8,071 nucleotides of DNA from CAZKDV01 sp964551645 (GCA_964551645.1 CAZKDV010000102.1:1-8071), one strand, 5' to 3'; numbered from the stretch's first letter, positions 1-6,180 are shown. Numbers and translations: made by a program. The notes: generated by a model from the sequence alone, not told the origin.

Positions 1-850
1 TATCAGTAACTGAACCCATTGCAACAATAATATCTTCAGCATTAGGATCACCATAATAAACAAATGGATGATACTCTCTGCCTGTCATTTGAGATAGTTG
101 CTGCATATAATCTTCAACTATATCAGGAACAGCATCATAAAACTTGTTAGCAACTTCTCTAGTTTGAAAATAAATATCCGGATTTTGTGCTGTACCTCTT
201 GTAACAGGGTGTTCAGAATTAATTGCATTGTTACGGAATTTAACTAAAGCCTCTTGATCTAACAAAGATATAAGGTCTTCATTTTCAAAATATTCAATTT
301 TTTGAATTTCATGAGATGTTCTAAAACCATCAAAAAAATGCAAGAAAGGTACTCTCGTTTTAATTGAAGCAAGATGTGCAACAGCAGCAATATCCATAAT
401 TTCTTGAACAGAACCTGTAGCAAGCATAGCAAAGCCAGTATGGCGTGTACTCATAACATCGCTATGGTCTCCAAAAATTGATAATGCTTGAGCTGCAAGA
501 CTACGAGCTGAAACATGAAAAACGCATGGCAATAACTCACCAGCAATTTTATACATGTTAGGAATCATTAATAATAATCCTTGAGATGCAGTATAAGTAG
601 TTGTTAAAAGACCTGCTTGCAAACTGCCATGTACAGCCCCAGCAGCGCCAGCTTCTGATTGCATTTCAACAACTTTAACTGTATCACCAAAAATATTTTT
701 CCTTCCAAAAGCAGACCATTCGTCAACATTTTCTGCCATATTAGACGATGGAGTGATAGGGTAAATTGCAGCTACTTCGCTAAACATATAAGCAATGTGT
801 GCAGCAGCGTGATTTCCATCACAAGTAATAAACTTCTTTTCTTTGTTCAT
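1..850 (-). CDS. nifJ: Pyruvate:ferredoxin (flavodoxin) oxidoreductase, N-terminal part, cut by window edge
   Basis: I translated this frame by hand from the ATG at 850-848; it stays open for 283 codons to the left edge. PFOR is a cytoplasmic, thiamine-diphosphate and iron-sulfur enzyme that oxidatively decarboxylates pyruvate to acetyl-CoA and reduces ferredoxin or flavodoxin. The visible part is the PFOR N-terminal (domain I) fold, followed by the start of the next domain. YPITPSSNMAE (residues 30-40) is the conserved substrate and cofactor-binding loop. VVEMQSEAGAAGAVHG (61-76) carries the conserved glutamate (E66), and FHVSARS (111-117) carries the arginine (R116). T33, E66 and R116 line up with T31, E64 and R114 of the Desulfovibrio enzyme, a constant offset of two. 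GDHSDVMSTRHTGF (127-140) is also typical. The [4Fe-4S] and TPP domains lie outside the window. The family is usually about 1170-1200 residues, so roughly a quarter is seen. The gene has its own promoter-like box and sits downstream of a terminator, so it is probably transcribed separately from the acyl-CoA dehydrogenase. Confidence 0.96.
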   Translation of the reverse strand, partial: MNKEKKFITCDGNHAAAHIAYMFSEVAAIYPITPSSNMAENVDEWSAFGRKNIFGDTVKVVEMQSEAGAAGAVHGSLQAGLLTTTYTASQGLLLMIPNMYKIAGELLPCVFHVSARSLAAQALSIFGDHSDVMSTRHTGFAMLATGSVQEIMDIAAVAHLASIKTRVPFLHFFDGFRTSHEIQKIEYFENEDLISLLDQEALVKFRNNAINSEHPVTRGTAQNPDIYFQTREVANKFYDAVPDIVEDYMQQLSQMTGREYHPFVYYGDPNAEDIIVAMGSVTD

Positions 851-889
851 AATATTTTAAATATAAAGTTAATGTTAAAATTTTCTGTG

Positions 890-897
890 CGAAGATA
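890..897 (-). promoter_or_regulatory. Candidate -7 box for the PFOR gene
   Basis: On the minus strand this reads TATCTTCG followed by C, a one-base variant of the Bacteroidota -7 consensus TAnnTTTG. It would start transcription near 883, giving a leader of about 33 nt before the ATG at 850. I see no well-spaced -33 TTTG, so the call rests on the -7 box and its position only. Confidence 0.4.
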
Positions 898-970
898 TTA
901 AAAATTATTATCTCTGCCTTAAATTCAATAAAAATAGGTCAACTTTTTATTAATATTAAATTCAAACTTT

Positions 971-1058
971 GCATTAGAATAAATGGAATAAATTTAGGTT
1001 TAATGCCTAATGCAGAGTGATATAACAACTCAGAAAAGGGTTTAGTATATTCGCTTAC
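971..1058. repeat. Possible eroded copy A of a dispersed intergenic element
   Basis: This spacer is bounded on the left by GCATTAG (971-977), which is inverted as CTAATGC at 1007-1013. It shares short words with two other spacers. AGGTTTAAT (near 996-1004) recurs at 6133-6141. AACTCAGAA (1027-1035) recurs inverted at 6111-6119. TCGCTTAC (1051-1058) recurs inverted at 7929-7936. Each word could match by chance in AT-rich DNA. Finding several of them together in the same three spacers is what suggests common ancestry. Confidence 0.3.
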
Positions 1059-1100
1059 AAATAAGGAAACTACTCCATGTGATGGAGTGTTTCCTTGTAA
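1055..1100 (-). terminator. Strong hairpin terminator after the acyl-CoA dehydrogenase gene
   Basis: The arms AAGGAAAC (1063-1070) plus ACTCCAT (1072-1078) pair with ATGGAGT (1082-1088) plus GTTTCCTT (1089-1096). This gives a 15-bp stem with a single bulged base (1071) and a 3-nt loop. TTACAA (1055-1060) and TTGTAA (1095-1100) could extend the base. The hairpin starts about 45 bp after the minus-strand stop at 1145 and is followed on that strand by a short T-rich stretch. It should insulate the PFOR gene from read-through. Confidence 0.75.
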
Positions 1101-1144
1101 AGCAAATTTTTGAAAATTTTTAAATTAAGTTTAAACAAACTTAA

Positions 1145-2926
1145 TTAGAATTTATATTCGTTTTGTTCAATCAAATAATCGGCAATCCTTCTTCTTGACT
1201 CTTTAATATTAATCACTCTATAATGTGAAAGTAAGCCCACTACTTTATATAACTTTTCTGTTTCTGCTTGTTCAAGACCTAATGAACAAACTGCCTGCTG
1301 AGAAGCATTTCTAATCAAGTTAGCTGTTTCAAACAAATTAACATCAAGAATATCTTTATATAGCTGAATGGAGTTTTTTAGATTATTGGCTTCTAATTTT
1401 TGCACTCTCATCAGTAAGGATTCAGCTACATATACTGCTGTCATCATATCTGATAAATTTACCAATACTTCTTGTTCTGACATTAAAGATTTCCCAAATG
1501 TCTGATTTGCTCTATGAATTAGTATTAATATTGTTTTTTTCAAATTTTTGATGAATTGCATTTTAGATTCATAAGTATCCTGAGTTTGGTAAACAGCAGT
1601 AATATCATTTACAGAATCGTAAGCTTTTTGAGCTGCACCTGTTATATCAAAATCTCCTTTCATTCCTCTTTTTAGTGCAGTATCAATCACAAGAAGTCTA
1701 TTTATTTCGTTTGTTCCTTCAAAAATTCTATTAATTCTTGAATCTCTGTATCCTCGTTCAACATTTACTTCGCCTGAATATCCCATGCCGCCGTGAATTT
1801 GTACACCTTCATCAACAACATAATCCAAAACTTCAGAGCCATAAACTTTCAAAAGAGCTGCTTCAACTGCATAATGTCCAATGGATTCAATAGAAGCTCT
1901 GCCTTTCTCCATACCTTGTTTTATGTAAATAGGAATTAAATCGTCAATATCTTTACTTATTCTGTATGTTGCTGATTCTAAGGTAAATGTTCTTACTACT
2001 TGTTCGGCAAGTTTATATTTTATTGCTCCGAAAGATGAAATACAAACATTAAATTGTTTTCTTTCATTAGCATATTTTACAGAATCAGTAATGGTTTGTT
2101 TTGCAGCACCTAATACATTTGCTCCTAATTTCAACCTACCCATGTGCAAGATGCTAAGAGCTATTCTAAAGCCTTCGCCTCTTTTGCCGATAAGATTTTC
2201 AGCAGGAACTTTTACATCGTTATAATAAATTTGAGCAGTTGATGAACCTTTAATTCCCATTTTTTTCTCATCTGGTCCAATAACTACGCCGTCCCAGTTA
2301 GTTTCCACTAAGAATGCACTTAGCACTCTGTCATTTTCAATTTTAGCAAAAACTATTTGTGTATCACAAAAGCCAGCATTAGTAATCCACATTTTTTGAC
2401 CATTTAATATATAATGTGTTTCGTCAGCACTTAAGTGAGCATTTGTTTTTCCTGAATTGGCATCACTACCTGCACCTGGCTCAGTTAAGCAATAAGCACC
2501 TATGTATTCGCCAAGAGCTAATTTAGTTACATATTTTTGCCTTTGTTCTTCGTTTCCATAATACATAATTGGCATAGTTCCAATTCCAGTATGAGCCATA
2601 AAGGCAACTGAAAAAGAATAAGCACCTCCAATCACTTCAGCAACATGCATTTGAGTTAAATATGATTGTCCGAAACCATTATATTCTTCAGGAATAGCTA
2701 TTCCCATCAAACCAAGGTCTCCTGCTTTTTTCAGAATTCCTTTCATCAATTCTCTATCTTGTTTATCAATATTGTCGAGGTTTGGCAATACTTCTGAATC
2801 AAGAAAATCACGACATGTTTGAGCAATCATTTTTTGCTCTTCATTAAACTCTTCAGGGATAAACATATCGTTATAATCAATCTCATTAACTAAAAATTCA
2901 CCGCTTTTAAGTAATTTTTTTTCCAT
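1145..2926 (-). CDS. Long-form acyl-CoA dehydrogenase (FAD-dependent)
   Basis: This 593-residue enzyme should catalyse alpha,beta-dehydrogenation of an acyl-CoA with FAD, passing electrons to electron-transfer flavoprotein. The N-terminal helical domain covers about residues 25-140. The middle beta domain begins with the family signature AYCLTEPGAGSDA (144-156) and includes QKMWITNAG (177-185). The C-terminal helical flavin domain contains ERKQF (288-292), QIHGGMGYSGE (376-386) and RIFEGTNEINR (400-410). E403 aligns with the catalytic base of medium- and very-long-chain enzymes. About 170 further residues follow, predicted helical from their character. They make it much longer than the usual 380-residue short-chain type and closer to the VLCAD/ACAD9-like form common in Bacteroidota. 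Chain-length preference cannot be read from the sequence. No etfA or etfB gene is in the window. The start is the ATG at 2926, about 35 nt after a predicted transcription start; the gene ends in a strong hairpin. Confidence 0.95.
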   Translation of the reverse strand: MEKKLLKSGEFLVNEIDYNDMFIPEEFNEEQKMIAQTCRDFLDSEVLPNLDNIDKQDRELMKGILKKAGDLGLMGIAIPEEYNGFGQSYLTQMHVAEVIGGAYSFSVAFMAHTGIGTMPIMYYGNEEQRQKYVTKLALGEYIGAYCLTEPGAGSDANSGKTNAHLSADETHYILNGQKMWITNAGFCDTQIVFAKIENDRVLSAFLVETNWDGVVIGPDEKKMGIKGSSTAQIYYNDVKVPAENLIGKRGEGFRIALSILHMGRLKLGANVLGAAKQTITDSVKYANERKQFNVCISSFGAIKYKLAEQVVRTFTLESATYRISKDIDDLIPIYIKQGMEKGRASIESIGHYAVEAALLKVYGSEVLDYVVDEGVQIHGGMGYSGEVNVERGYRDSRINRIFEGTNEINRLLVIDTALKRGMKGDFDITGAAQKAYDSVNDITAVYQTQDTYESKMQFIKNLKKTILILIHRANQTFGKSLMSEQEVLVNLSDMMTAVYVAESLLMRVQKLEANNLKNSIQLYKDILDVNLFETANLIRNASQQAVCSLGLEQAETEKLYKVVGLLSHYRVINIKESRRRIADYLIEQNEYKF

Positions 2927-2967
2927 TATTTATTAAGTTTAAGTTTATAATTTACAAAAAACATCTG

Positions 2968-2975
2968 CAAAAATA
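2968..2975 (-). promoter_or_regulatory. Candidate -7 box for the acyl-CoA dehydrogenase gene
   Basis: On the minus strand this reads TATTTTTG followed by CA, an exact match to TAnnTTTG. Transcription would start near 2961, leaving a leader of about 35 nt. A TTTG lies only a few bases upstream, so a correctly spaced -33 element is not evident. The AT-rich background makes a chance match possible. Confidence 0.5.
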
Positions 2976-3029
2976 CAAAACAAAAGAATATAAATTTAAA
3001 TAGCTTATTTTGATGTTAATTATTCAGAA

Positions 3030-3284
3030 TTAAAAACCTATTTCCATTTGCTTACTCCTTTCCTCCTCGCACATTATATGTTGATCTGGATTAATTCTTT
3101 TCCAGTGTTCAATGTCATAAGACACTTGTTTTAGATAAATTCTTATTGCCTTTTTGAGAATAACACTCGGAGCTTGATTGGTATAACTACTATGATATTT
3201 TAAAAGCTCATATTGTTTAGCCGTTAATTGTACAGTTAATTTTTTTGTTTTATTTTTCTTTTTTTTCTTCTTCTTTGTAACCAT
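3030..3284 (-). CDS. Small lysine-rich ribbon-helix-helix DNA-binding protein (putative regulator)
   Basis: I place the start at the ATG at 3284, giving 84 residues; a TTG two codons upstream (3290) is a weaker alternative. The protein opens with a highly basic tail (KKKKKKKNKTKK). Then KLTVQLTAKQYELLKYHSSYT reads as a strand and first helix, and NQAPSVILKKAIRIYLK as the second helix of an Arc/CopG/MetJ-type fold. The alternating strand K-L-T-V-Q-L would lie in the DNA major groove of a dimer. The last 30 residues are acidic and aromatic, with no family I recognise. Such proteins are commonly antitoxins or autorepressors. No toxin-like gene lies beside it, so this copy looks like an orphan regulator. 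It faces the DUF4271-hemD-rnpA cluster across 132 bp that contain three related inverted repeats, which suggests it may control itself and that cluster; this is inference. The basic tail is coded by A-rich runs, one of eight adenines. Confidence 0.75.
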   Translation of the reverse strand: MVTKKKKKKKNKTKKLTVQLTAKQYELLKYHSSYTNQAPSVILKKAIRIYLKQVSYDIEHWKRINPDQHIMCEEERSKQMEIGF

Positions 3285-3304
3285 CTTCAAAAAGTTTACT
3301 TATG

Positions 3305-3312
3305 CAAAAATA
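3305..3312 (-). promoter_or_regulatory. Candidate -7 box for the ribbon-helix-helix gene
   Basis: On the minus strand this reads TATTTTTG followed by CA, an exact TAnnTTTG match. The predicted start near 3298 would leave a leader of about 15 nt before the ATG at 3284. The leftmost inverted repeat (3331-3340) falls around the -30 region of this promoter, a plausible place for repression. Confidence 0.5.
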
Positions 3313-3330
3313 AGAAATATACTTAAGCAA

Positions 3331-3398
3331 TTACTTGTAAGATGAACTAAATTTTTACATCTTATGTAAGAAGAATATCGCTTTACATTTTTTTGTAA
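3331..3398. promoter_or_regulatory. Cluster of three TTAC/GTAA inverted repeats (putative operators)
   Basis: Three perfect inverted repeats with the same half-site occur in the divergent spacer. They are TTACTTGTAA (3331-3340), TTACATCTTATGTAA (3355-3369, 6-bp arms around a 3-bp centre) and TTACA-N6-TGTAA (3383-3398). Their centres are about 26.5 and 28.5 bp apart. The rightmost overlaps the -7 box of the plus-strand cluster, and the leftmost lies just upstream of the minus-strand -7 box. This is the arrangement expected of operators bound by a dimeric regulator. The neighbouring ribbon-helix-helix protein is the obvious candidate ligand, but nothing in the sequence proves it. Confidence 0.5.
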
Positions 3399-3403
3399 CT
3401 TTG
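3396..3403 (+). promoter_or_regulatory. -7 box for the DUF4271-hemD-rnpA cluster
   Basis: TAACTTTG followed by CA is a textbook Bacteroidota -7 box. The ATG at 3417 lies only 13 bp after it, so the messenger would be almost leaderless, with a 5' end around 3409-3412. The box overlaps the right arm of the third inverted repeat. No clear -33 TTTG is seen. Confidence 0.6.
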
Positions 3404-3416
3404 CAAACCGAAAATC

Positions 3417-4283
3417 ATGGAAAATTCTCAACTACAAACAGAATTAGATACTTTATTTTTGGGTAATAAATATATAACATTTTCGACCAACAACGAGTTG
3501 ATTGTTAATTGTTTAAAGATATACCAAAGCACTTATGACGAAATTATAATTAAGGAATCTTCGTTTTTACAGAAATCTTCACAAATTCGTCAAGAGGTAT
3601 ATAATGAAACACAAAGCAATTTAAGTGCAAATTTTGAACAGAGAAATGATACATATAGTGCTTATCCATATCTATTTATTGGAATTGCCATTATTTTCAT
3701 ATTAATTGCTAAACTCTCACATCAAGGATCTGTCAAACAGCTTATGCAATCAGTTTTATCGTTCAACAAATTTAAGTTATGGATGCGCGATACTGACAGT
3801 TTACTCACAAGAATACGAATATATAGCATACCTGCTTATTTGATAGTATTCTCACTTTTCATTGATTTTAGTATTCAATTTTTCACATATTCAAACTTTG
3901 CTTTTGACAGTTCAAAATATTTTTTAATTTTTGGATATCTTACACTATATTATTTAGTTAGAATCATTTTAATATCAATATCGGGATTTGTTTTTAATAC
4001 AAAAGCTACTTCAAACGAATATATAAACAACATACAAGTAATAAATGGAGGAATGTTAATTTTTTTAATTCCTATTTTACTAATTAATCTATCTCGACAA
4101 CTAAATTTCTTTTTTATTTTATTAATTATTTCGGTATCTATCTTCGAGTTACTGAGAATTTTTAGAGGAATACTATTAGCTAAAAGTCTTAGGTCATATC
4201 ATTTATATTACTTTTTTTTGTACTTTTGCACAATCGAAATATTACCTTTGGTTAGTGTTGTTTATATAAATAAACTTTTTTAA
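3417..4283 (+). CDS. DUF4271 family integral membrane protein
   Basis: This 288-residue protein has about 80 N-terminal hydrophilic residues followed by about six hydrophobic helices (near residues 82-100, 136-155, 167-190, 209-225, 229-248 and 262-284). The closing segment YYFFLYFCTIEILPLVSVVY matches the typical C-terminal end of Bacteroidota DUF4271 proteins, which usually have the short motif LY-x-C-T-x-E-I-L-P. Its biochemical role is unknown. The position immediately before hemD is characteristic of the phylum and the main support for the family call. The gap to hemD is 25 bp and the genes are co-oriented, so co-transcription is likely. The start is the first ATG, 13 bp after a strong -7 box. 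The N-terminal extension looks partly helical and polar, and could be cytoplasmic or periplasmic. Confidence 0.85.
   Translation: MENSQLQTELDTLFLGNKYITFSTNNELIVNCLKIYQSTYDEIIIKESSFLQKSSQIRQEVYNETQSNLSANFEQRNDTYSAYPYLFIGIAIIFILIAKLSHQGSVKQLMQSVLSFNKFKLWMRDTDSLLTRIRIYSIPAYLIVFSLFIDFSIQFFTYSNFAFDSSKYFLIFGYLTLYYLVRIILISISGFVFNTKATSNEYINNIQVINGGMLIFLIPILLINLSRQLNFFFILLIISVSIFELLRIFRGILLAKSLRSYHLYYFFLYFCTIEILPLVSVVYINKLF
4221..4250 (+). promoter_or_regulatory. Possible internal promoter upstream of hemD
   Basis: Two exact TAnnTTTG matches, TACTTTTG (4221-4228) and TACCTTTG (4243-4250), lie inside the 3' end of the DUF4271 gene, 60-80 bp before hemD. The first sits in a context strikingly like the promoter at 3383-3410 (TTAC, T-run, GTA, CTTTTGCA). 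The bases also encode the conserved FLYFCTIEILPL segment, so protein constraint could explain them. Confidence 0.3.
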
Positions 4284-4308
4284 TTAATTGTAAAATATAA
4301 AATTAGAA

Positions 4309-5073
4309 ATGAGCAAGAAGAAAATAAGAAACATTTTTATTTCACAACCAGAACCTCCAGAACCAGAAAAATCTCCTTATTTTTCGTTGATAAAAAAACA
4401 TGGAGTAAGCATTGAATACCGTAAATTTATTAAAATTGAAAGATTGACTGCAAGAGAATTTCTTGATCAAAAAATATATCTAAAAGATTATACATCAATT
4501 ATTTTTACAAGCAAAGTAGCTGTTGATCACTTTTTTAGTATGAGCAAAGATATAAGATTTAATCCGCCTACTACTCTTAAATATTTTTGCATGAGCGAAT
4601 CAATTGCTCTTTACCTTCAAAAATATATACAATATAGAAAACGCAAAATTTTCCATTGTAATAACGACTACGAAGAGTTAAAAGAAATTATGTCAAAACA
4701 TGAAGGTGAAAGATATGTGTATCCATGCTCTGATGAAAGCAACGACTGTCTTCCAAATTTCTTAATTGAAAATAATTTTGATGTTACTAAAGCCATATTT
4801 TTCAAATCAGTAAATGTAAATATGAAAGGCATGGATATTGAAAAATATGATATGATAGTTATATTTAGCCCTGGCTGTGTAAAATCTTTAAAAGAAAATT
4901 TCCCAAATTACAAGCAAGGAGACAATGTGTTTGCAGGATTTGGAGATACAACTGCACAAGCATTTATTGAAAACGGATTTAGACACGACATCGTAGCTCC
5001 AACTGAAGAGTTTCCTTCTATGTTGACAGCAATAGATAATTATCTTGAACAGTTATCTAAGAAAAAAAGATAA
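4309..5073 (+). CDS. hemD: Uroporphyrinogen-III synthase
   Basis: This cytoplasmic enzyme closes and inverts ring D of hydroxymethylbilane to give uroporphyrinogen III, the branch point to haem, sirohaem and cobalamin. The 254 residues match the two-lobed HemD fold. The Bacteroidota-type opening ISQPEPPEPEKSPYF (11-25) is clear. Next come IIFTSKVAVDHFF (64-76), with the ASP/ATP-like edge of the first lobe, and MIVIFSPGCVKSL (182-194) in the second. The C-terminal block FAGFGDTTAQAFIENGF (208-224) precedes APTEEFPSMLTAIDNYL. HemD diverges strongly between species, so the last block and the gene context carry the call. The remaining haem genes are not in the window, so it cannot be said which tetrapyrrole is made. 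The ATG follows DUF4271 by 25 bp, and rnpA follows closely or overlaps. Confidence 0.9.
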   Translation: MSKKKIRNIFISQPEPPEPEKSPYFSLIKKHGVSIEYRKFIKIERLTAREFLDQKIYLKDYTSIIFTSKVAVDHFFSMSKDIRFNPPTTLKYFCMSESIALYLQKYIQYRKRKIFHCNNDYEELKEIMSKHEGERYVYPCSDESNDCLPNFLIENNFDVTKAIFFKSVNVNMKGMDIEKYDMIVIFSPGCVKSLKENFPNYKQGDNVFAGFGDTTAQAFIENGFRHDIVAPTEEFPSMLTAIDNYLEQLSKKKR

Positions 5074-5083
5074 TCTCAAGATT

Positions 5084-5473
5084 GTGCCTAAGTTTCCAAA
5101 GAAATATAAATTATCTTCTCATAAATCAATTGAATTGCTTTTTAAGCAAAATGTTTCTTTTTTTATTTATCCTTTTCGCATTGTTTGGCACACAAAAACT
5201 GATAGTAGCAAGCAAAATGTAGTTTTTCTATTTTCTGTACCTAAAACTAAGTTTAAACATGCAGTTAAGAGAAATCAAATTAAAAGACGCATTAAAGAAG
5301 CGGTAAGACTTAATAAACATATTATCGAAACACAAGCTTCAGAGCTGAACATAGAAGTTCATATTGCATTTGTATATGTTGCAAATACTGTATTGCCTTA
5401 TGAGCAAATTCAAAAATCAATAATCTCAATTTTTGAAAAATTTGTTAATGAATTAATAACCAACGAGATGTAA
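5084..5473 (+). CDS. rnpA: Ribonuclease P protein component
   Basis: RnpA binds the RNase P RNA and helps it remove 5' leaders from tRNA precursors. The conserved RNA-binding helix KRNQIKRRIKEAVRL (the RNR motif) is plain, after the typical FLFSVPKTKFKHAV strand. The N-terminal FPKKYKLSSHKSIELLF matches the usual family opening. There is no ATG before the end of the frame. I chose GTG at 5084, which gives 130 residues, puts the start a few residues before the family core, and leaves 10 bp after hemD. A TTG at 5045 would give 142 residues and overlap hemD by 29 bp. ATT at 5081 is a remote third option. No Shine-Dalgarno helps to decide. RnpA is more often found next to rpmH; placement after hemD is normal in Bacteroidota. 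The yidD gene, often next to rnpA, is absent here. Confidence 0.92.
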   Translation: MPKFPKKYKLSSHKSIELLFKQNVSFFIYPFRIVWHTKTDSSKQNVVFLFSVPKTKFKHAVKRNQIKRRIKEAVRLNKHIIETQASELNIEVHIAFVYVANTVLPYEQIQKSIISIFEKFVNELITNEM

Positions 5474-5508
5474 ACCTAAGAGCAATAAGAATATTAAATC
5501 GTTTTTAT

Positions 5509-6051
5509 ATGAAAAAGCTAACAAAAATTCTATGTTTCATTGTTTTCGGACTTATGATGTCTTTCAGCACTAGTGCTCAAAATAAAACATTCCTTTTTGG
5601 TATAAGTCCTAAGATTGTCAAAAAACCATATTATCAAAAAGGCGAAAAGGACATCAATGTGCTTCCCTTTGTGTATCAACAAGGAATTTTTAGGCAAGTT
5701 GAAATTCGTGTTTCTCCTATTCTTAATTATGGGATTCGCAAAACAAATAGCGAAATCAATTATTTTGGAATACAAATTGCTTTTCCTTACTTTCCAAACA
5801 AAAGAGACAATCTTTATTCTCCGTTTAAAGGATTATATTTTGCTCCCGGACTTGAATTAGCACGCAATACATTTGAAAAATATAAAAGTGCAGAAATGTG
5901 TATAGAACCTGGCTACACTTTGCTATTTGATAATGATTTAGCTATATCAGTCGGTTTGCAGTTTGGAGTTACACGCTTAAATTATGATAATGATGTGAAA
6001 GAATGGAAAAGTCATTTTGGAGTAAAATTCATTTTTGGAAAGTGGTTTTAA
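5509..6051 (+). CDS. Small outer-membrane beta-barrel protein with signal peptide
   Basis: I do not recognise a named family. The 180 residues start with a clear type I signal peptide: MKKLTK, a hydrophobic core ILCFIVFGLMM, then SFSTSA with likely cleavage before QNK (after residue 23). The mature part alternates polar and hydrophobic or aromatic residues in short stretches broken by charged turns, for example VEIRVSPILNYGI, NYFGIQIAFPYF, LYFAPGLELAR, LAISVGLQFGV and HFGVKFIFGKWF. It ends on an aromatic residue, as expected of proteins inserted by the BAM complex. The size fits an 8-strand barrel. It starts 35 bp after rnpA, with no promoter box visible between them, and is probably co-transcribed. 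Its function is not inferable from sequence alone; an acyl-chain-modifying barrel or a plain OmpA/OmpW-like porin would both fit the size. Confidence 0.8.
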   Translation: MKKLTKILCFIVFGLMMSFSTSAQNKTFLFGISPKIVKKPYYQKGEKDINVLPFVYQQGIFRQVEIRVSPILNYGIRKTNSEINYFGIQIAFPYFPNKRDNLYSPFKGLYFAPGLELARNTFEKYKSAEMCIEPGYTLLFDNDLAISVGLQFGVTRLNYDNDVKEWKSHFGVKFIFGKWF

Positions 6052-6058
6052 AAAATTG

Positions 6059-6180
6059 CATTAGCTCACCTGCATTTATATAAATTTAAGCAAAATTTTA
6101 TTCGAAACACTTCTGAGTTATCTATTTTAGTGAGGTTTAATCCAGACTACGCAATAGTAGCTTTCTAAGTATAGTATGTA
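6059..6180. repeat. Possible eroded copy B of a dispersed intergenic element
   Basis: This spacer starts with GCATTAG, as copy A does. It contains TTCTGAGTT (6111-6119, inverted in copy A) and GGTTTAATCCAGACTACGCA (6134-6153, closely matching 7940-7963). It also has AGTATAGTA (6168-6176, inverted at 7915-7923). No ORF or transposase is present. The rest of the 238-bp spacer (to 6289) holds only a weak 5-bp hairpin, GTCAATTTTTGAC (6199-6211), and the promoter-like box before ogt. Confidence 0.35.

Noticed and set aside
659..901. 80-codon plus-strand ORF
   Set aside because: It lies antisense to the clear PFOR frame, and its residue mix (many S, N, F, I) is typical of a shadow.
3030..3290. Toxin-antitoxin module
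   Set aside because: The ribbon-helix-helix protein looks antitoxin-like, but no second small gene is adjacent on either side.
5530..5860. Two 81-codon ORFs (minus 5530-5775, plus 5615-5860)
   Set aside because: Both overlap the signal-peptide-bearing barrel gene in other frames and show no domain or start context.
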